Assembly: GCF_030463535.1 (NCBI RefSeq)
Contig: NC_132878.1
Span: forward strand, 86,713,355-86,777,354
Length of the DNA stretch: 64,000 bases
Source of the DNA: Salminus brasiliensis
Taxonomy: Eukaryota > Chordata > Actinopteri > Characiformes > Bryconidae
Reading direction: 5' to 3'
The position numbers and the translations under genes are program-made. The notes beneath the pieces were generated by a model. The model was not told the origin of the DNA. It did not search any database and was given only the letters and a program-made list of their open reading frames with translations. Positions 20,036 through 32,488 of this stretch are shown one piece after another; position 1 is the first letter of the stretch; every line of letters begins with the position of its first letter.

Positions 20036-20770
20036 AAAAAACCAAACAAATATATAACACATTAAAATAAATAAAAATAGGCAAAATGTAGTTGAAAAGG
20101 CAGATCTAAAACAAAAAAGAAAAAAAATACACAAAGACGTTAAAACAAATGAAAACTTAAATATAAAAAAATGAAAAAAAAATAATAATAAAAAATGCAC
20201 GTTTAGAAGGAATCTGAAGATGACTGTGTAAACTGCTGTTAGTCTATTATGTGATTGCAAATAATAATAAATAATAATAATAAATAGAAAATAAAGACTG
20301 TATCTGAAACTAGAGCTAGCTGACTTGATGCCTTACAAGTCAATGCCTAAGAAGGCAGTTCAGTGATAAGGGTCTCTGCTATCGAATCACACTGCCAGGG
20401 TATTGACAGCTCACTGCTGGGTTTGAGCATTTAGCTGTGTTGTCGTTAACCATTAGCATTTTTGCCCAATAAAACAGGAGGCTAGACTACTAAACTACTA
20501 GATTCAGACATGACTGGGTGCCTTCCTGCCTGAGTCCTCTCTGAGTAGCAGCATTTGTTTACATTTCAGACACAGCAAAAAATATGCATATTACTACAAG
20601 TAGGTAAAAAGATAACCATTAAAAACAAAACAAAAATAAATACAATAAAAAAAACAACTTTCATAAAATGCACTGAAATAAATAAGCAAAAAAAAAAAAA
20701 AAACATAGAAAAATGGGAAAATGGAAAAATTGTAGGTTCTAGTTCAGGCCTATGAAAAAGCTTTAGGTTT
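20036..20770. other. AT-rich intergenic DNA, no gene seen
   Basis: A-rich simple sequence (runs of AAATAA, AAAAC) upstream of the ino80c promoter. No coding similarity, RNA gene or clear transposon. Confidence 0.6.
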
Positions 20771-20771
20771 A

Positions 20772-21075
20772 TGCAGTCTTTTGCAAAGGTCTGTCCACCC
20801 CTTCTGAATTTGTACGGTTGGTATAGTGTGGTATGTAAGAACACCGCCTTCCCTTTGCCAGAGTAGAGTTTGATTTCCTGTCTCAGTGAGCCACACTACA
20901 CCAATCAATTCTCAATATGATAAAAACAGAAAAAATAGGAATGTCAAATATGTGCAGGAATATCCCACAATAAAGTTTGTTTCCTGTTGCGGATTTGCTC
21001 ATTTGTTTATAGTTAGAAAATCAACAAAATGTGTCATTTGACAAGGGGCACCCAAACCTTCGCATAAGACTGTAT
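20772..21075. mobile_element. Mariner-like MITE with nested SINE-like fragment
   Basis: Inverted ends of about 33 bp: the left begins ATGCAGTCTTTTGCAAAGGT and the right ends CGCATAAGACTGTAT. A SINE-like piece (about 20818-20910, GGTATAGTGTGG to ACACTACACCA) sits inside. No transposase. Confidence 0.65.
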
Positions 21076-21289
21076 TATTATAAACGTCCACTTTGAATAA
21101 AAAAAAAAAAAAAACAGACATAATATATTCTATACATAACCACATTTGCATAAAACATAATGAAAAGAAAGAGTGAACCACTTTCTTTAAGCCATCTCCC
21201 TGAATGTGATTTGAATTTGAGCCTTCGGACAATACCTCACCTTTCCCTCTCCCACCAGTTTCAGTTATTGCTGAAGTTAAGTTTGATTT

Positions 21290-21540
21290 ATGCTTTATGG
21301 CAAACTACCTCATTATGAAATAAGGACGATAATGGCATTTACATTTCAATCTCATCTACTGCCCTGGAACAAAATGACTAATTAACTTTGGGCAGGAGAA
21401 GGCCTGTAGGTGTGCCTCCTAGGCTATTCATTCCCCTTGCTCTCATGAGTTAAAGACAATACCCACCTCAGTGCTTATGGGGGAGAAGAGAGAAAGAAAT
21501 CCATTATTCATAATACAGTAATAGCATTTGGAAGATTTAC
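21290..21540. other. Unique non-repetitive stretch, possible conserved element
   Basis: Looks unlike the surrounding transposons, with balanced composition and TAAT-type motifs (CTAATTAACTTTG, TCATTATG). It could be a conserved non-coding element, but this rests only on its appearance. Confidence 0.25.
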
Positions 21541-21824
21541 AGTGCCAACCATGCAGAGAATGAATAATACATCTCCATCATCCTCTCTCTCCTTCTCTCT
21601 ACCTCCCTCTCTCTCTCTCTCCCTACTTGCTTTTTTCTTTCGTTACATGGGAGAAAAAGAGAGGGGCGAGCACACAGAGCAAAGGAAATGACACCAGGCA
21701 TCGATATAAGCATGGTTACAGGCCTTGTGTTGGCCTTACCCACATCTAACTGTAGGAATATTTATGTACAAGCAAGAAATGATGTACTTGCTCAAGTACT
21801 TTAATACATTATATTATATACACA

Positions 21825-22870
21825 GTGCCATGCAAAAGTTTGAGCACCCTTGGTCAATTTCTTTTGTTATTGTGAATGGTGAGTGAGCAGAAGATGAACT
21901 GATCTCCAAAAGCATAAAGTTAAAGATGTTTTTAAAGCATGTTTTAAGCACATTGTGTTTACAATTTTAATGTGAAAAAAGTCAAGTTTGGCCTTCTCAA
22001 GAGACTCGAGCTCTCAGATCTTAATTAGCTTGTTAGGGCTTTGGCTTGTTCACTGTCAAGGTTAGGAAAGGCCAGGTAATGCAAATGGCAAAGCGTTCTA
22101 AGTACTCTGACCGCTCAAACCTTGTTTTAACCATCAGCAGCCAGGGTCTTCTCTGAGCTGCTTCTTAGCATTCTGACCAGCAAAATGTCCATATCTGATG
22201 CCCGCAAAGCAGGTAAAGTCTATATGAAGATAGTGACGCTTAGTCCGGTGGCTGCTTTTATGAAGTAAATAAGAAATGGCAGTTAAAGCAGCTTTATGCG
22301 AGACTTGGTATTTCTTGCTCCTGGGCTCCCCCTACAGTGGGGGAGTGTATTTTGTGCTTTGAGCCACCTCTAAAGGACATATTTTACACGTGCAATTTCT
22401 GGACAAGCGGAGAGCTACAGAACCATCACTGAAAGTGAATCATGTGGGCTGAGGTGGTACAGTAATATTACAGGATTTTACATGAATATGACTCGGCATA
22501 CGCAGTGTTACCGAGTTCTCACAAGCATTTTCCTGCTCACTTCTCCATAGTGACATAGTGCAGTTGGCAGTGTGCCGAGCCTGGTGTGGGAATGAGGAAG
22601 ACCAGTCTCTCTATTATACTCCAGGGAGCATCACAATGATTTAGAAGCTTATTTTAAGGTAAAATGCTAATGCTACCTCTCCAACTGTTAAGCAGAGGTT
22701 TGGGGTTGTGTTGCAGCCAGTGGCACTGAAGCTATTTAATGAGTAGAGGGAAGAATGGATTTAATTCTATACCAAAGGATTCTGGAAGGAAACACCACAC
22801 CATCTGTAAAAAGTGGAAGCTTTTTGAACAGGGGTGCCGAGACTTTTGCACCATAAATACAGTGAAAGAA
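21825..22870. mobile_element. Decayed Tc1/mariner-like element
   Basis: The left end CAGTGCCATGCAAAAGTTTG and right end GGGGTGCCGAGACTTTTGCA are inverted relatives. The interior of about 1 kb has no intact transposase frame. A CTCCCCCTACAGTGG segment in the middle suggests later insertions. Confidence 0.6.
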
Positions 22871-22979
22871 GAATATGTTGCTTCAGTAAATTGAGTAATA
22901 CCATAATATGCAAAAGTTTGAGTTCTGAACAGTTTTTTATGGTTTACCCTGACCATGTCCCTTAAAAAAACGTTTTACT

Positions 22980-23640
22980 TCATTATAGTTTCTGTCCAAA
23001 CATTAAATGTTTCTTAGTTTGTTTAGATGCGTGAGGGCGCTCTTGAGCGAGTCCAAATTGAATGGGTCTATAATTCTTATTAAGAAAACTGCTCTTGATT
23101 TCTCAACACGGACCAGCACTCAACGCTGCTCATATTTTTGAACGCTGTCCAGGTTTATGCTGCGTTCCATCTCAACTGAATGTCACACATTTTTGAGCTC
23201 CAAGTAGGGCATGTCAACCGGAATGTCCCCAGAAGTTGGATTTCCTACTTAGAAAGTCAAGAGAGCCTCACCAACCCCAAATTCAGAAATCATGATGGCC
23301 GATTAGATTAGATTCACCATAAAACACTGGATTGTCAAACCAGCTGTAAGCTGTTCAGCCACAGCAAAATGTAGCAAAATATATATTTAAACCGAAACAG
23401 TGCTCTTTTTAACACGGTCGCGTACAATAAAAGTTGCAGCAGCCTGTTTTGTAAAGGACTTTTTCCCGAATCTGTTGTGTGTTCTGCCTCTCGTTGCTGA
23501 CTGGGTAAGGCCACTAACACACTCACTGAATGAGACAAAACATACCTCAGATACCACTGCACACCATTTCTCACCATTTCATATTTTTCAGCTCTTTATT
23601 ACCTTTATTACCTTTAGTACTTTCTACTTTTTTTAATTTA
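22980..23640. other. Intergenic DNA, nothing recognised
   Basis: No gene, RNA gene or clear repeat family. Only short random open frames. Confidence 0.5.
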
Positions 23641-23803
23641 TCCCCTACCCTATTTATTGTTTAGTGTCATTTTCCTTTAGTTTAAGACTGTGTTCTGTGT
23701 TTCTTTGTTACTTGTCATACATGTTGCTCTCACCAAGACAAATTCCTTGTATGGGTAACATACTTGGTGAAATAAAGAGATTCTGATTCTGATTCTGATT
23801 CAA
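23640..23803 (+). mobile_element. 3' tail of a CR1/Rex-type non-LTR retroelement
   Basis: Ends GAAATAAAGA followed by GATTCT repeats, the common 3' tail of teleost non-LTR elements, preceded by the CAAATTCCTTGTATG motif. Only the 3' untranslated end is present. Confidence 0.65.
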
Positions 23804-24400
23804 CATATTGTTCAACCTGGAAATCGTACCAAAATGTACAAACGTACAATTCACATTAATTATTTATATAATACGTTCTTCTACTTCAAAAATGACAAAA
23901 AATACTAATCCTGCCTGAACAACATTTTAATACCTTGTTTAGCCGCATTCATCCCCATCTAATAAGGACTCGGTCAGGAGAACCCTCTTGCATAGTTGCT
24001 TCTCAAGAACATCAAACCTTCTAGGTATTAGAGGTATTTAGCTCACATAAAAACACTCTTTTTTGAGAACCCCGTTTTCTACGTTTTCATGTAGACAAGC
24101 AAAAAGCAGCTTTTTGGAAATCCTGACATCACAATGTTAACCTCTACACTGTTATTGCTGACTAATGACTGGGTTTACTCTTCCTTTACACTGTGACAAG
24201 ACATACTGAGCTCACATTTGGATGAAAAAAAAGCCACAAAAACTTATTTCTGCTTGATCAGGAGTGTGTGGGTGAGTTAGACCCCGTTTACACCTGATCA
24301 CTTTATGTGACTAGTTTCAGGTTTGTATTCTGATAAGATTTTATCCACATGTATTCACACTCGGTAGTCAAATGTGTCTCCGGTTAGTTCAGACTGAAAT
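23804..24400. other. Intergenic DNA, nothing recognised
   Basis: AT-rich, no supported feature. Confidence 0.5.
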
Positions 24401-24404
24401 CTGT

Positions 24405-24552
24405 GGGACGGAATATGTTGGGGCTGAATTCCCAGTCTATGAATATGCTGTGCTACACCACTAAGAGTCCTTGGGCACGTCTCCTAACACCTTTGCAATA
24501 TAAGTAACTTTTCTCTGGATAAGAGTGTCAGCTAAATGCAGTAAATGCAAAC
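24405..24552 (+). mobile_element. Degenerate tRNA-derived SINE
   Basis: Diverged 3' part of the family at 14656 and 28142: CCCAGTCTATGAATATGCTG, GCTACACCACTAAGAGTCC and the tail CTCTGGATAAGAGTGTCAGC. The tRNA-like head is lost. Confidence 0.65.
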
Positions 24553-24732
24553 AGTGTCCTAGAAACAGTGACATTGCCACATCAGGTTTTAGTCTTGCCT
24601 TTTCTTGGTGTCACAAAATGGTGCTTCAACATACTGTGCTTAAGTGTGTTTTAGCTGTCAAACTTACTTCTAGAGGAATTTGACCCCCTGCTGGGCTGGC
24701 ATGCTTACATGTGAATTGTAAAGTAACTGCAG

Positions 24733-24778
24733 GCATCCATTAGAAGGTGTGTCCACAAACATTTGGACATATAGTGTA
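24733..24778. mobile_element. Terminal fragment of the mariner-like MITE
   Basis: Only the end GTGTCCACAAACATTTGGAC followed by ATATAGTG remains. Confidence 0.65.
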
Positions 24779-24779
24779 G

Positions 24780-25500
24780 GTTTGGAAATTGTGGTTCAAA
24801 GCACACATTCAGTGAGTGTGATGCTTGTATATTAGTGTGATATATCAGGAAAAAGCTCTACTGATCCTCAGGTGGCGAGAATGTCAGCGCAGGACGTGAT
24901 CAGACTGTTAGTAAGAACAGTCCGTCCACAGCAACAGAGAGAGGAATATTCTAGTAGAGCTGCAGTTACAGATTTAATGTTGGGTTTCCTTTAATTTGTC
25001 ACCCGTGCTTTAGATTCCCTGTGAGCTGAGAAAAACAACAGGCTTATTTTACATGCAAACACAGTGAGCAGACACCTTCAAAAGAATACCCTCTCTTTTT
25101 CATTTTCCCTTTCTGCTTCCATGTGTTTGCTTTGCATTTCGTTATTTGAAGAAGCCGGAGTCATTTCTCCTGCACCGTCGACAGCATCTGACATTATTCC
25201 AGCAGAGAGAACCTCACACAGTTAGATAGATAAAAAGATATGTCTGATGAATGAACCGTGATTTTTCAAGGCCTTGCACAGAATAAATGGCCTGTCGTGA
25301 CTGTTGGTAACTCTGATTTGTCTCATGTATTTTTATTGTAAGTCAGTTTGTGGGAACATGGGGTGCATTTGATTTGATTGAGATTTACAGAAATCAGATG
25401 TTCGGTTCAGTCAGGTAGCCATGTAAGATAAAGAAAAATAAAATTCCATGTGTTAATCATTTTAACTTATTTATTGATAAGTGTTTTGGTTTTGAATGCG
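24780..25500. other. Mostly unique intergenic DNA
   Basis: No gene seen. Around 25010-25330 the sequence is non-repetitive and of even composition, so it may hold a conserved element. Nothing in it can be named. Confidence 0.35.
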
Positions 25501-25698
25501 CCCTCAGTATACACACTTGTTTTCAGGGGGCTATTTGTGTGTACTGAATTTTAATGAATATGTCTATGTGTATATCTCAGTATACTCACTTTTTTATTTA
25601 GGGGGCTACTTGCGTATACTGAATATTAACAAATATGTTTATATGTATACCCCCAATATACTCACTTTCTAGGGGGCTACTTGCATATAATGAATTTT

Positions 25699-25746
<48 letters not shown>

Positions 25747-25975
25747 CACTTTTCTAAGGGGCTACTTGCATATACTGAATATTAACAAATACATTTATAT
25801 GTATACCCCCAGCATACTCACTTTTTTATTTAGCGGGCTACCCACATATACTGAATATGAACAAATATGTTTATATGTATACTCCCAGTATACTCGCGTA
25901 TACTGAATATGAACAAATATGTTTATATGTATACCCCCAGTATAATCACTTTTTTTATTTAGGGGGCTACTTTTG
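25500..25975 (+). repeat. AT-rich tandem repeat of ~70-86 bp units
   Basis: Five to six units, each with CAGTATACTCACTTTTTTAT, GGGGGCTACTTGC, ATACTGAATATTAACAAAT and GTATACCCCC. An (AT)n run at about 25706-25743 replaces part of one unit. A related, more diverged cluster is at 29630-29815. Confidence 0.85.
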
Positions 25976-27525
25976 TAACATATGCACTGCCCAGTGCTAT
26001 ATAATACCTTCTAATGATGTGTACAACCTCAAAAATGTTTTTATTATTGCGCTGTTCCAACAATATTTTAAGGTGTACACTTGCAGTACACTCATTATTC
26101 GTACTGGGTAACTTGTTTATCAGTCAAAGGTACATTTAATGTGGAAAGTTTGAACATTTGAGAGATAAGACAAATTTAAATACTTAACAGATTGCACATG
26201 AGCATTTGCTAAAACTGCAACTGAAAAAGTTTGGGACCAGCCCATAATGTTTTCATGGTTTGCTAGTTTCCCTGCAGTAGTATATTAGCAATTAACCACC
26301 ACTTGGTCTCAAAATAAGGTTTCAACACTCTGGACATGTGGCAGATAGTGTTTTTCATAATACAAATGAGATACCAAACCAACTTTACAGAAAGCTAACA
26401 CACATTCACCCACATAAAGTCACACTGCACCCTGCACTTTACAACTAGCAGCTCAGTCGTACTGTAACTGAAGGCTAAACCTTTCACTGTAAGCGCCTAT
26501 GTGTAAACAGTAATGTGTTACATCTGTATATTCATAACTTACAGTGTGTATATTTGAACAGTGCAGTCGTGTGCATACAGTACATTATTATATACAAGCA
26601 CTTAACACTTTTCCACCTGTGTTAATGTGACATGACAATAAACCTGATAGTACAGCCCATAAATTTAAAGGGCATGGAGGCCATAAAAACTCACTAAGAG
26701 CATCCTGGAGAATAAATAGTTGGATTTGTCAGTGGAATAACAAGCATTGGTATTGTGGTAGAGAGCAATCTCAGCCACTCAAATACTACAGTTAGTCTGA
26801 ACCATGGGTTGTTGCAATGTGAAGAACAGGTGTGAAGAGGTGGTCGAGCTCTTGAGTGAATGACATTGTGGGAATTTTGCATTTGATTCACATATGATTC
26901 ACATATCATGATCATAGAAGTAATGATTGAAATCTGAGCAGGTCTTTGCCAGTAATTCTTAATCTTAACAGTAGGCTTGACAGTGATGAGTGGATGCCTA
27001 TGTGTATCACAGGGGCCTGAAGAACATTCCAGACACGTACAGACATCTTTTCATTATGGAATCTGGGACATAATTCATACGGGTATATCATAAACAGCAC
27101 ATCTTGTAGACAGAAGAGAACGCTAGCCTTCTGGCCCAAAACTGCAATTTAAAATTCACATCCTTGCTTATCTGATTGTGTGTTCTTGCTTTTCCCTCGG
27201 ATGGCCCGCACTGAAACCTTTTCACTCCCGCTGTGGGTGAAAGACTCATATACGAGAGACGGCGAGACAGCTAAAGAAAGCGGTTGACGTCTCATTCATA
27301 TTTCATCACCACAGCGTTGCTGTTACAAGTGGCCGGCACACGTGGTATATAAATAAACTACTAGAGCCGGAGATGTCGTGTTGCGGCTCCATTGCAAACA
27401 AACATGAATGTTTTATGAGGCAAAGTTGAACTGCAGTAAATGAGAGAAAGGGTCGTTTCCCCAGGCCATTGTTTCTAAAGCCACCCCTGTTCAATAAACA
27501 TTGAATACACCAAGAAGAGGACTGC
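25976..27525. other. Intergenic DNA without recognised gene
   Basis: No coding exon or RNA gene could be supported. The part at about 27140-27500 is unique-looking and moderately GC-rich and may be a non-coding conserved stretch. A short GT run lies at 27534-27552. Confidence 0.4.
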
Positions 27526-27879
27526 TGTGCATGTGTGTGTGTGTGTGTGTGTCAGAGCTGCTAATGTAGATGTTTACATTTTCTGTTCCTTCTGGAATGG
27601 AAAAACACACACACACTTCTCGCAAATGGATGTGGTATCAGGCCTAATCCGATGGATGATGCTATCAAAGGGGTATCAACTCACATTCCAGGCAGAAACA
27701 CAGACATAGTCAGTGGTGGCTGCTGTAGTGCTGAAGCATGGCTGACCCTGGCTTTCAAAACTGGGAAAAAGGGAATGGGAATTTTCTTCCCACTTCCTCT
27801 GAGCCAAATATCCCACCCACTCACCAGGAATCCCCCTATCACTTGCAACAATCCTTACTTGTGATACTTGTGAAGTCAG

Positions 27880-28095
27880 CCCTGCCTATTTTTTCGAACT
27901 TCCACCAATGCAGCATCAGGCTGGCAACTTGCTCTGAGGAAAGCCTCTGCCAGCCAGTATCACAATGGGACTGATGAGGGGAGAGAGCACCATCTGCCCA
28001 CCTAGAGAGAGCATAGACGATCGTGCTCTCACAGGCTCTGGCTGCTGATGGCAAAGCAGCATGACCTGGGGTTCACATTCGCGATCCACTGGCCA
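27880..28095 (-). mobile_element. tRNA-derived SINE of a second family
   Basis: On the reverse strand it has a head like AACCCCAGGTCATGCTGC, a body with CATCAGCAGCCAGAGCC and AGAGCACGATCG, and CTCTCTAGGTGGGCAG. A plus-strand relative with a clear tRNA-like B box lies at 50284-50540. Confidence 0.6.
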
Positions 28096-28100
28096 ACAAG

Positions 28101-28890
28101 ACATTTACATTTACATTTAGGCATTTAGCAGACACTCTTATTGTGTGGTTGGTGTGACACAAGTGTGGTTGGTGTGGCGCAACAGATAACACCACTACCG
28201 GCCAGTAAGCTACCACACCACGTGAGAGACTAGGGTTTGATTCCTGGTCTGGGTGACTGTGTTGCGCTACACCAATAAGAGTTCTTAGGCAAGACTCCTA
28301 ACACTACATTGACCCACATTGGTAATACAAGTGACCTTGTAAGTCGCTCTGGATAAGAGCGTCAGCTAAATGCCATAAATGTAAATGTCTTATCCAGAGA
28401 AACTTACAAAAGAGTTTTGCTATTTACCCAAGAAAAACCTCACCTAGTTTGAATAGACTAAAAATTCAAAGATACCTCTAAGTTTAGACTCTACTAAACA
28501 CAAGTCAGTAAGAGGACCACTCTGCTAATCGCCCAAGTATTCTCAGAAGAGGTGGGTCTTCAGTCTGGGTTTGAAGACAGCGAGCAACTCTGCTGTTCGG
28601 ACACCAGGGGAAGCTCGTTCCACCACTTTGGTGCCAGGACAGAAAAAAGCCTGGACGCTTGTCTTCCGTGGATTTTAAGGAATGTTGGGTCGAGCAGAGC
28701 CGTACTTGAAGATCAAAGGGCTCTTGGTGCGGATCGGCTTTTGACCATTGCCATCAAGTATGGAGGGGCTGGTCCGTTCTTGGCTTTGTAGGCCAGCATC
28801 AGGGTTTTAGATCTGATGTGAGCAGCAGCTACAGGAAGCCAGTGAAGAGAACACAGCAGTGGGGTGACATGGCTGAATTTAGCAGTGCCA
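28101..28890 (-). mobile_element. 3' fragment of the L2-type LINE (reverse strand)
   Basis: Matches in reverse the LINE at 12336-15140 from the C-terminal coding part (GCTGAATTTAGCAGTGCC) to the 3' tail (ACATTTACATTTAGGCATTT). It shares segments such as CACTTTGGTGCCAGGACAG and AGGAAGCCAGTGAAGAGAAC. A SINE on the opposite strand splits the tail. No intact frame. Confidence 0.8.
28142..28388 (+). mobile_element. tRNA-derived SINE nested in a LINE tail
   Basis: Better-preserved copy of the family at 14656, with a duplicated start (GTGTGGTTGGTGTGACACAA then GTGTGGTTGGTGTGGCGCAA). B-box-like GGGTTTGATTCC and LINE-type tail are present. TCTTAT on both sides (28136-28141 and 28388-28393) is the likely target-site duplication. 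Confidence 0.85.
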
Positions 28891-28904
28891 CGGAAGAGAC
28901 ACTT

Positions 28905-29045
28905 TTGGTTCCATAAGAACCCTTTAAGAACCCTTTACATTAAGTGAAGGTTCTTTAAAACTTCTTCACTCCCATACATCTGATCTGCAAACAAAGTTCT
29001 TTAAGGAGCCAAAAGTGGTTCTTCTATTTATTTTTAAGAGTGAAG
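28905..29045. mobile_element. Small hairpin-type MITE
   Basis: Inverted ends built on CACTTTTGGTTCCATAAGAA and AAAGTGGTTCTTC, with internal AAGAACCCTTTAAGAACC. A related piece is near 47500-47620. Confidence 0.5.
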
Positions 29046-29629
29046 AATACATTATGTAGCCTTGTGAAAGGGGTTAGAGAGGTTAATAGTGAGGCAGGAT
29101 CAGCTGACTGACATCTTTGGGAAGCTTGTGATGGGGAAAGCTAACACTGTTCTATCTCCTTGGAAGAGGGAAAGTCTGAGTTATTGCCCTCTGGACGACA
29201 CTTCAGTGTGTTACAGCAGATAACTAAGAGGTTTAGAAAATAATTTATTCAATTGGCTCTATAAATACTTAAAAGGACAGGGAAAAGGGGGAAATTGCCC
29301 TCTCTAGCTCAGTTAGAAAAATGCTTACTCACGTCCTACGAAAGTCCTGCAGTTTAAAGACAAGGAAAACCTTCTCCTGATGCTCTTGAAGGTACGTAGG
29401 AAAACCTTTTAAAGCTCCGGCTGCTTTGAGGTGAATTTGTTTGAGGCAGACTGTTTATTTATTCTGTTTAAGTACTGTAGTAACTGTAGTAACTGTCTTC
29501 AATGACACATCAGTGGAGGAAATGGATCAGAGCAGAAATGAATGTCAGATATGAAGAACTGAGCAGCTTTCAAAGGTAAAGTTAGCAAGCTAGCCCGGAA
29601 TCTAGATATCTAGGCCCTTAAATTGACTA

Positions 29630-29815
29630 AATTTTTATGGGGTTACTTGCATATACTGAATTTTAGCAAATGCGTCTAAAAGTGTTTACCCCCAGTGTAC
29701 CGGGATACTTGCATATACTATATTTTAACTAACATTTATATGTTTATGTGTATATGTTTATTACCCCAGTATACTCACTTTTTGGGATACTTAATTTTAA
29801 CAAATAAATTATATT
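29630..29815 (+). repeat. Second, diverged cluster of the ~80-bp AT-rich repeat
   Basis: About two units with TTGCATATACTGAATTTTAG, ACCCCCAGTGTAC and CCCCAGTATACTCACTTTTT, clearly related to 25500-25975, 4 kb away. Confidence 0.75.
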
Positions 29816-29834
29816 CATGTTGAAAACCCTGCAA

Positions 29835-30000
29835 AAAAAACAGCTTAGACTAACATAGCTGCTAAACAAGCATTTGCTGTGTTTTGGATGCTTGTATGCT
29901 AGTCAGTTTTGCTGGTGATGAAACCAGCATATCAGCAGCACTAGGACAGCATAAACCAGCTTTGTAACCTATGCTGGTCTAGACTGTTTTTTAAAGCATG
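29835..30000. mobile_element. MITE with CCAGCAT/ATGCTGG repeats
   Basis: Ends AAAAAACAGCTTAGACTAAC and CTGGTCTAGACTGTTTTTTA are inverted. The interior repeats AACCAGCAT and ATCAGCAGCA. No coding capacity. Confidence 0.5.
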
Positions 30001-31610
30001 AGAAAGACAGAATTGCCCTGTTCCCCGCAATTTTCATTAGAGTAATACTAATACTAGAGTTAGCTTCTTTACATTTTATTAGCCCATAGATCAATGGGAA
30101 GACCTGCTGTCAGCACTGCAGGGATTCCCAATATACAGTGGATTCGCGTAATGCATGCAAGGCATTATAGTGAGAGAACATTTATAAATGTTGGAAGCAT
30201 GAAAGGGATACAAATATGGATTCTGTCAAAAATGGATTCTTCCCAAAGGTTGGGAAATGAGAGATAATGCTATGCTATAAACTATAGCTTTAGTTTTTAT
30301 TCAACACCTATATCTGACTTTTTCTATGGCTAATTATAAATCTATAGACTAGTATTTGTGTCAGCTGATGACTGTAGAAAGCATGGACGCTGTGTAAAAA
30401 AAAATATTGCACAGGTACAGTGTGGTGTGCTTGCTTACACAGGGTTTGTACTCCTGTAAGCCAGTTGGAGGGTAGTAGTATTACCCATAAACAATAAAAA
30501 AAATATAGTGAAATACAAACAATACAGAAAAACATGGACACTGTGGTTTCTATACCTTCCATTCTACAGAAATAAAGCACAAACTGTCCATCACAATAGA
30601 AACCAGAGGGGGAGCCACACTCGTCTACTCATGTAGTAGACCCGTCCCTTTTTCCTTGACCAAATGTGTCTTAGACCGCCTTCAGTGAGCTTATTTAACA
30701 GAAGCAAACTGGATGTTTCCTTCAGATACCCAGTTTATCCAGAATGTGTACATTTTCAACAGTAACAGCGCAGCTCATGTAAGTTCCACTACAACTCAGC
30801 TGCTCCATGTAATGAACAGAAAAGGGTGCAATGCTGGTCCTGCAGACAGTCTCTTCCAGCCAAGCCTTTCAATTACTTCATTCCTAAGTGTAAAAATGAC
30901 CCAATATTAACACAGGGAAAACTATTGGAATTAGAAACTGGAGATGGAAAGATGGGTTAGAAGAGGACAATGAGATGGAAATGGGCTGTTTTGTCATTGA
31001 AATATGAGGATGGGTGGAACTACACATCATACTGCAAGCAGCCAGCAGAGGCACTAGTCCTTCACTTTTGAGAGATGTTGCACTTTCCCTGTTTTCTACA
31101 GTCACTGGTGTCAACAGAGTTACCTCAAAGCAAATGTCTGTCTTTCCAACAAAAACACACGTATTTTTGATATCATTAATAAGCATGCATGACCCTATCG
31201 CAGTCCAATATACTACAATTTCCAAATAATAAGACAAGCACAAAGTGATCGGAAACAGCTACAGAAGATGTCCACTGAGCACAGTTTTGATTGAAGGATA
31301 AGGACTCTAAACTAAATGGGCAAAGTCATGTGACTGATATTGCACTGACAGAAAGACTGTGGTGTGCAAGCATGTACCCCTGTTATGCTGTTGCTAGCAT
31401 CACAATTCCACTGGCCTAGTTAGCGCAGTTTAACATTTAGCGATTGGCGTATCTAGGCTACTTCAGGATGAGGGTTAAGGAAAACAACTAAGAGTGTTTA
31501 TAATTGTTTTGTAGGTCACAGTGCTTTGCTATAGTTTTATCCAGGTGTCTCCTCCCTTTAACCCTGTCATAGCCCAAAGTCCTAGTTCCATTTATCAAGA
31601 TGGGGGTTGG
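30001..31610. other. Intergenic DNA, no gene recognised
   Basis: Short open frames only, with no recognisable protein. A few AT-rich runs. Confidence 0.5.
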
Positions 31611-31614
31611 TCTT

Positions 31615-31960
31615 CCAGCTCAAAGCAGAATTCAACTGAACTCCAGACCACATTCTTTCCCTATGCCATAATCATATGCTAAGGCCATGGTCCGAACTCA
31701 TCCATCATTTTCATGTGATCTGGAACTACCTGCCATGTTCTTCACTGTTGTGCCCAGACCATCAGTAGTGGTTGGATTTTTCCTCTCCACACATTTACAC
31801 ATGCAGTCCTGTTAGTTCTCAATGGGATTTAAAGCTGGTGATAGTTCTGGTCATGGCATCAACTGAGTTCCCTCAAACCAATCCCAAGCCACTGTAATGC
31901 TTTGTCTTGTTGGACTATCCAGTCATTTGTGTGGTTTTCCTCTTTTAAGTTTATAGAAGC
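31615..31960 (-). pseudogene. Decayed Tc1-like transposase C-terminal region
   Basis: The reverse strand translates in pieces to WIVQQDK and PIEN-like remnants separated by stops and frameshifts, resembling the end of the DDE domain (WxFQQDNDPKH ... DLNPIENLW) of Tc1/mariner transposases. Not functional, and the boundaries are approximate. Confidence 0.5.
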
Positions 31961-32488
31961 ATTAGATCTCTTGGAAACATCAGAAACAGTCAATAACCAT
32001 TAGCATTTAACATGGATGCGTCTGAGAAATTCTTTCAGGCCACCAGCGTATTTTATAACATGTGAAAGAAAGATCAATCTTTTAGTATTGATTTGCACTA
32101 TTTATTTCTGTGTGGGGCTGCAGAAAGAGAAAGTAATTGTGCCAATTTTGCCCCAAAGCAATAATCACGCTTCTGTTATCCAGAGACTCAGTATGCACAC
32201 AAGCTGAAACACAAAACGATAAGGAAACTTAATCAGTGTGTTTTTATTATTATACCTCCTAAAATTTGGGAACGCAAAATTAGATCAGTAGAGATTGATT
32301 CCACACAGAAAGGATAGCTTTACAAGAATCTGCATTAGTTTTGTGCTTTGAATTAGTTCATCCTTTAGAATCTCTACAACTGGCTTGTAGGCCAGATAAC
32401 CAGTGATATGCTGCACTGACCCAGTGAGCTGGACATTGATCAACTGCAGTGTGTATGTATTTTAATTGCTCTGTCCTATGTGGCCTAG

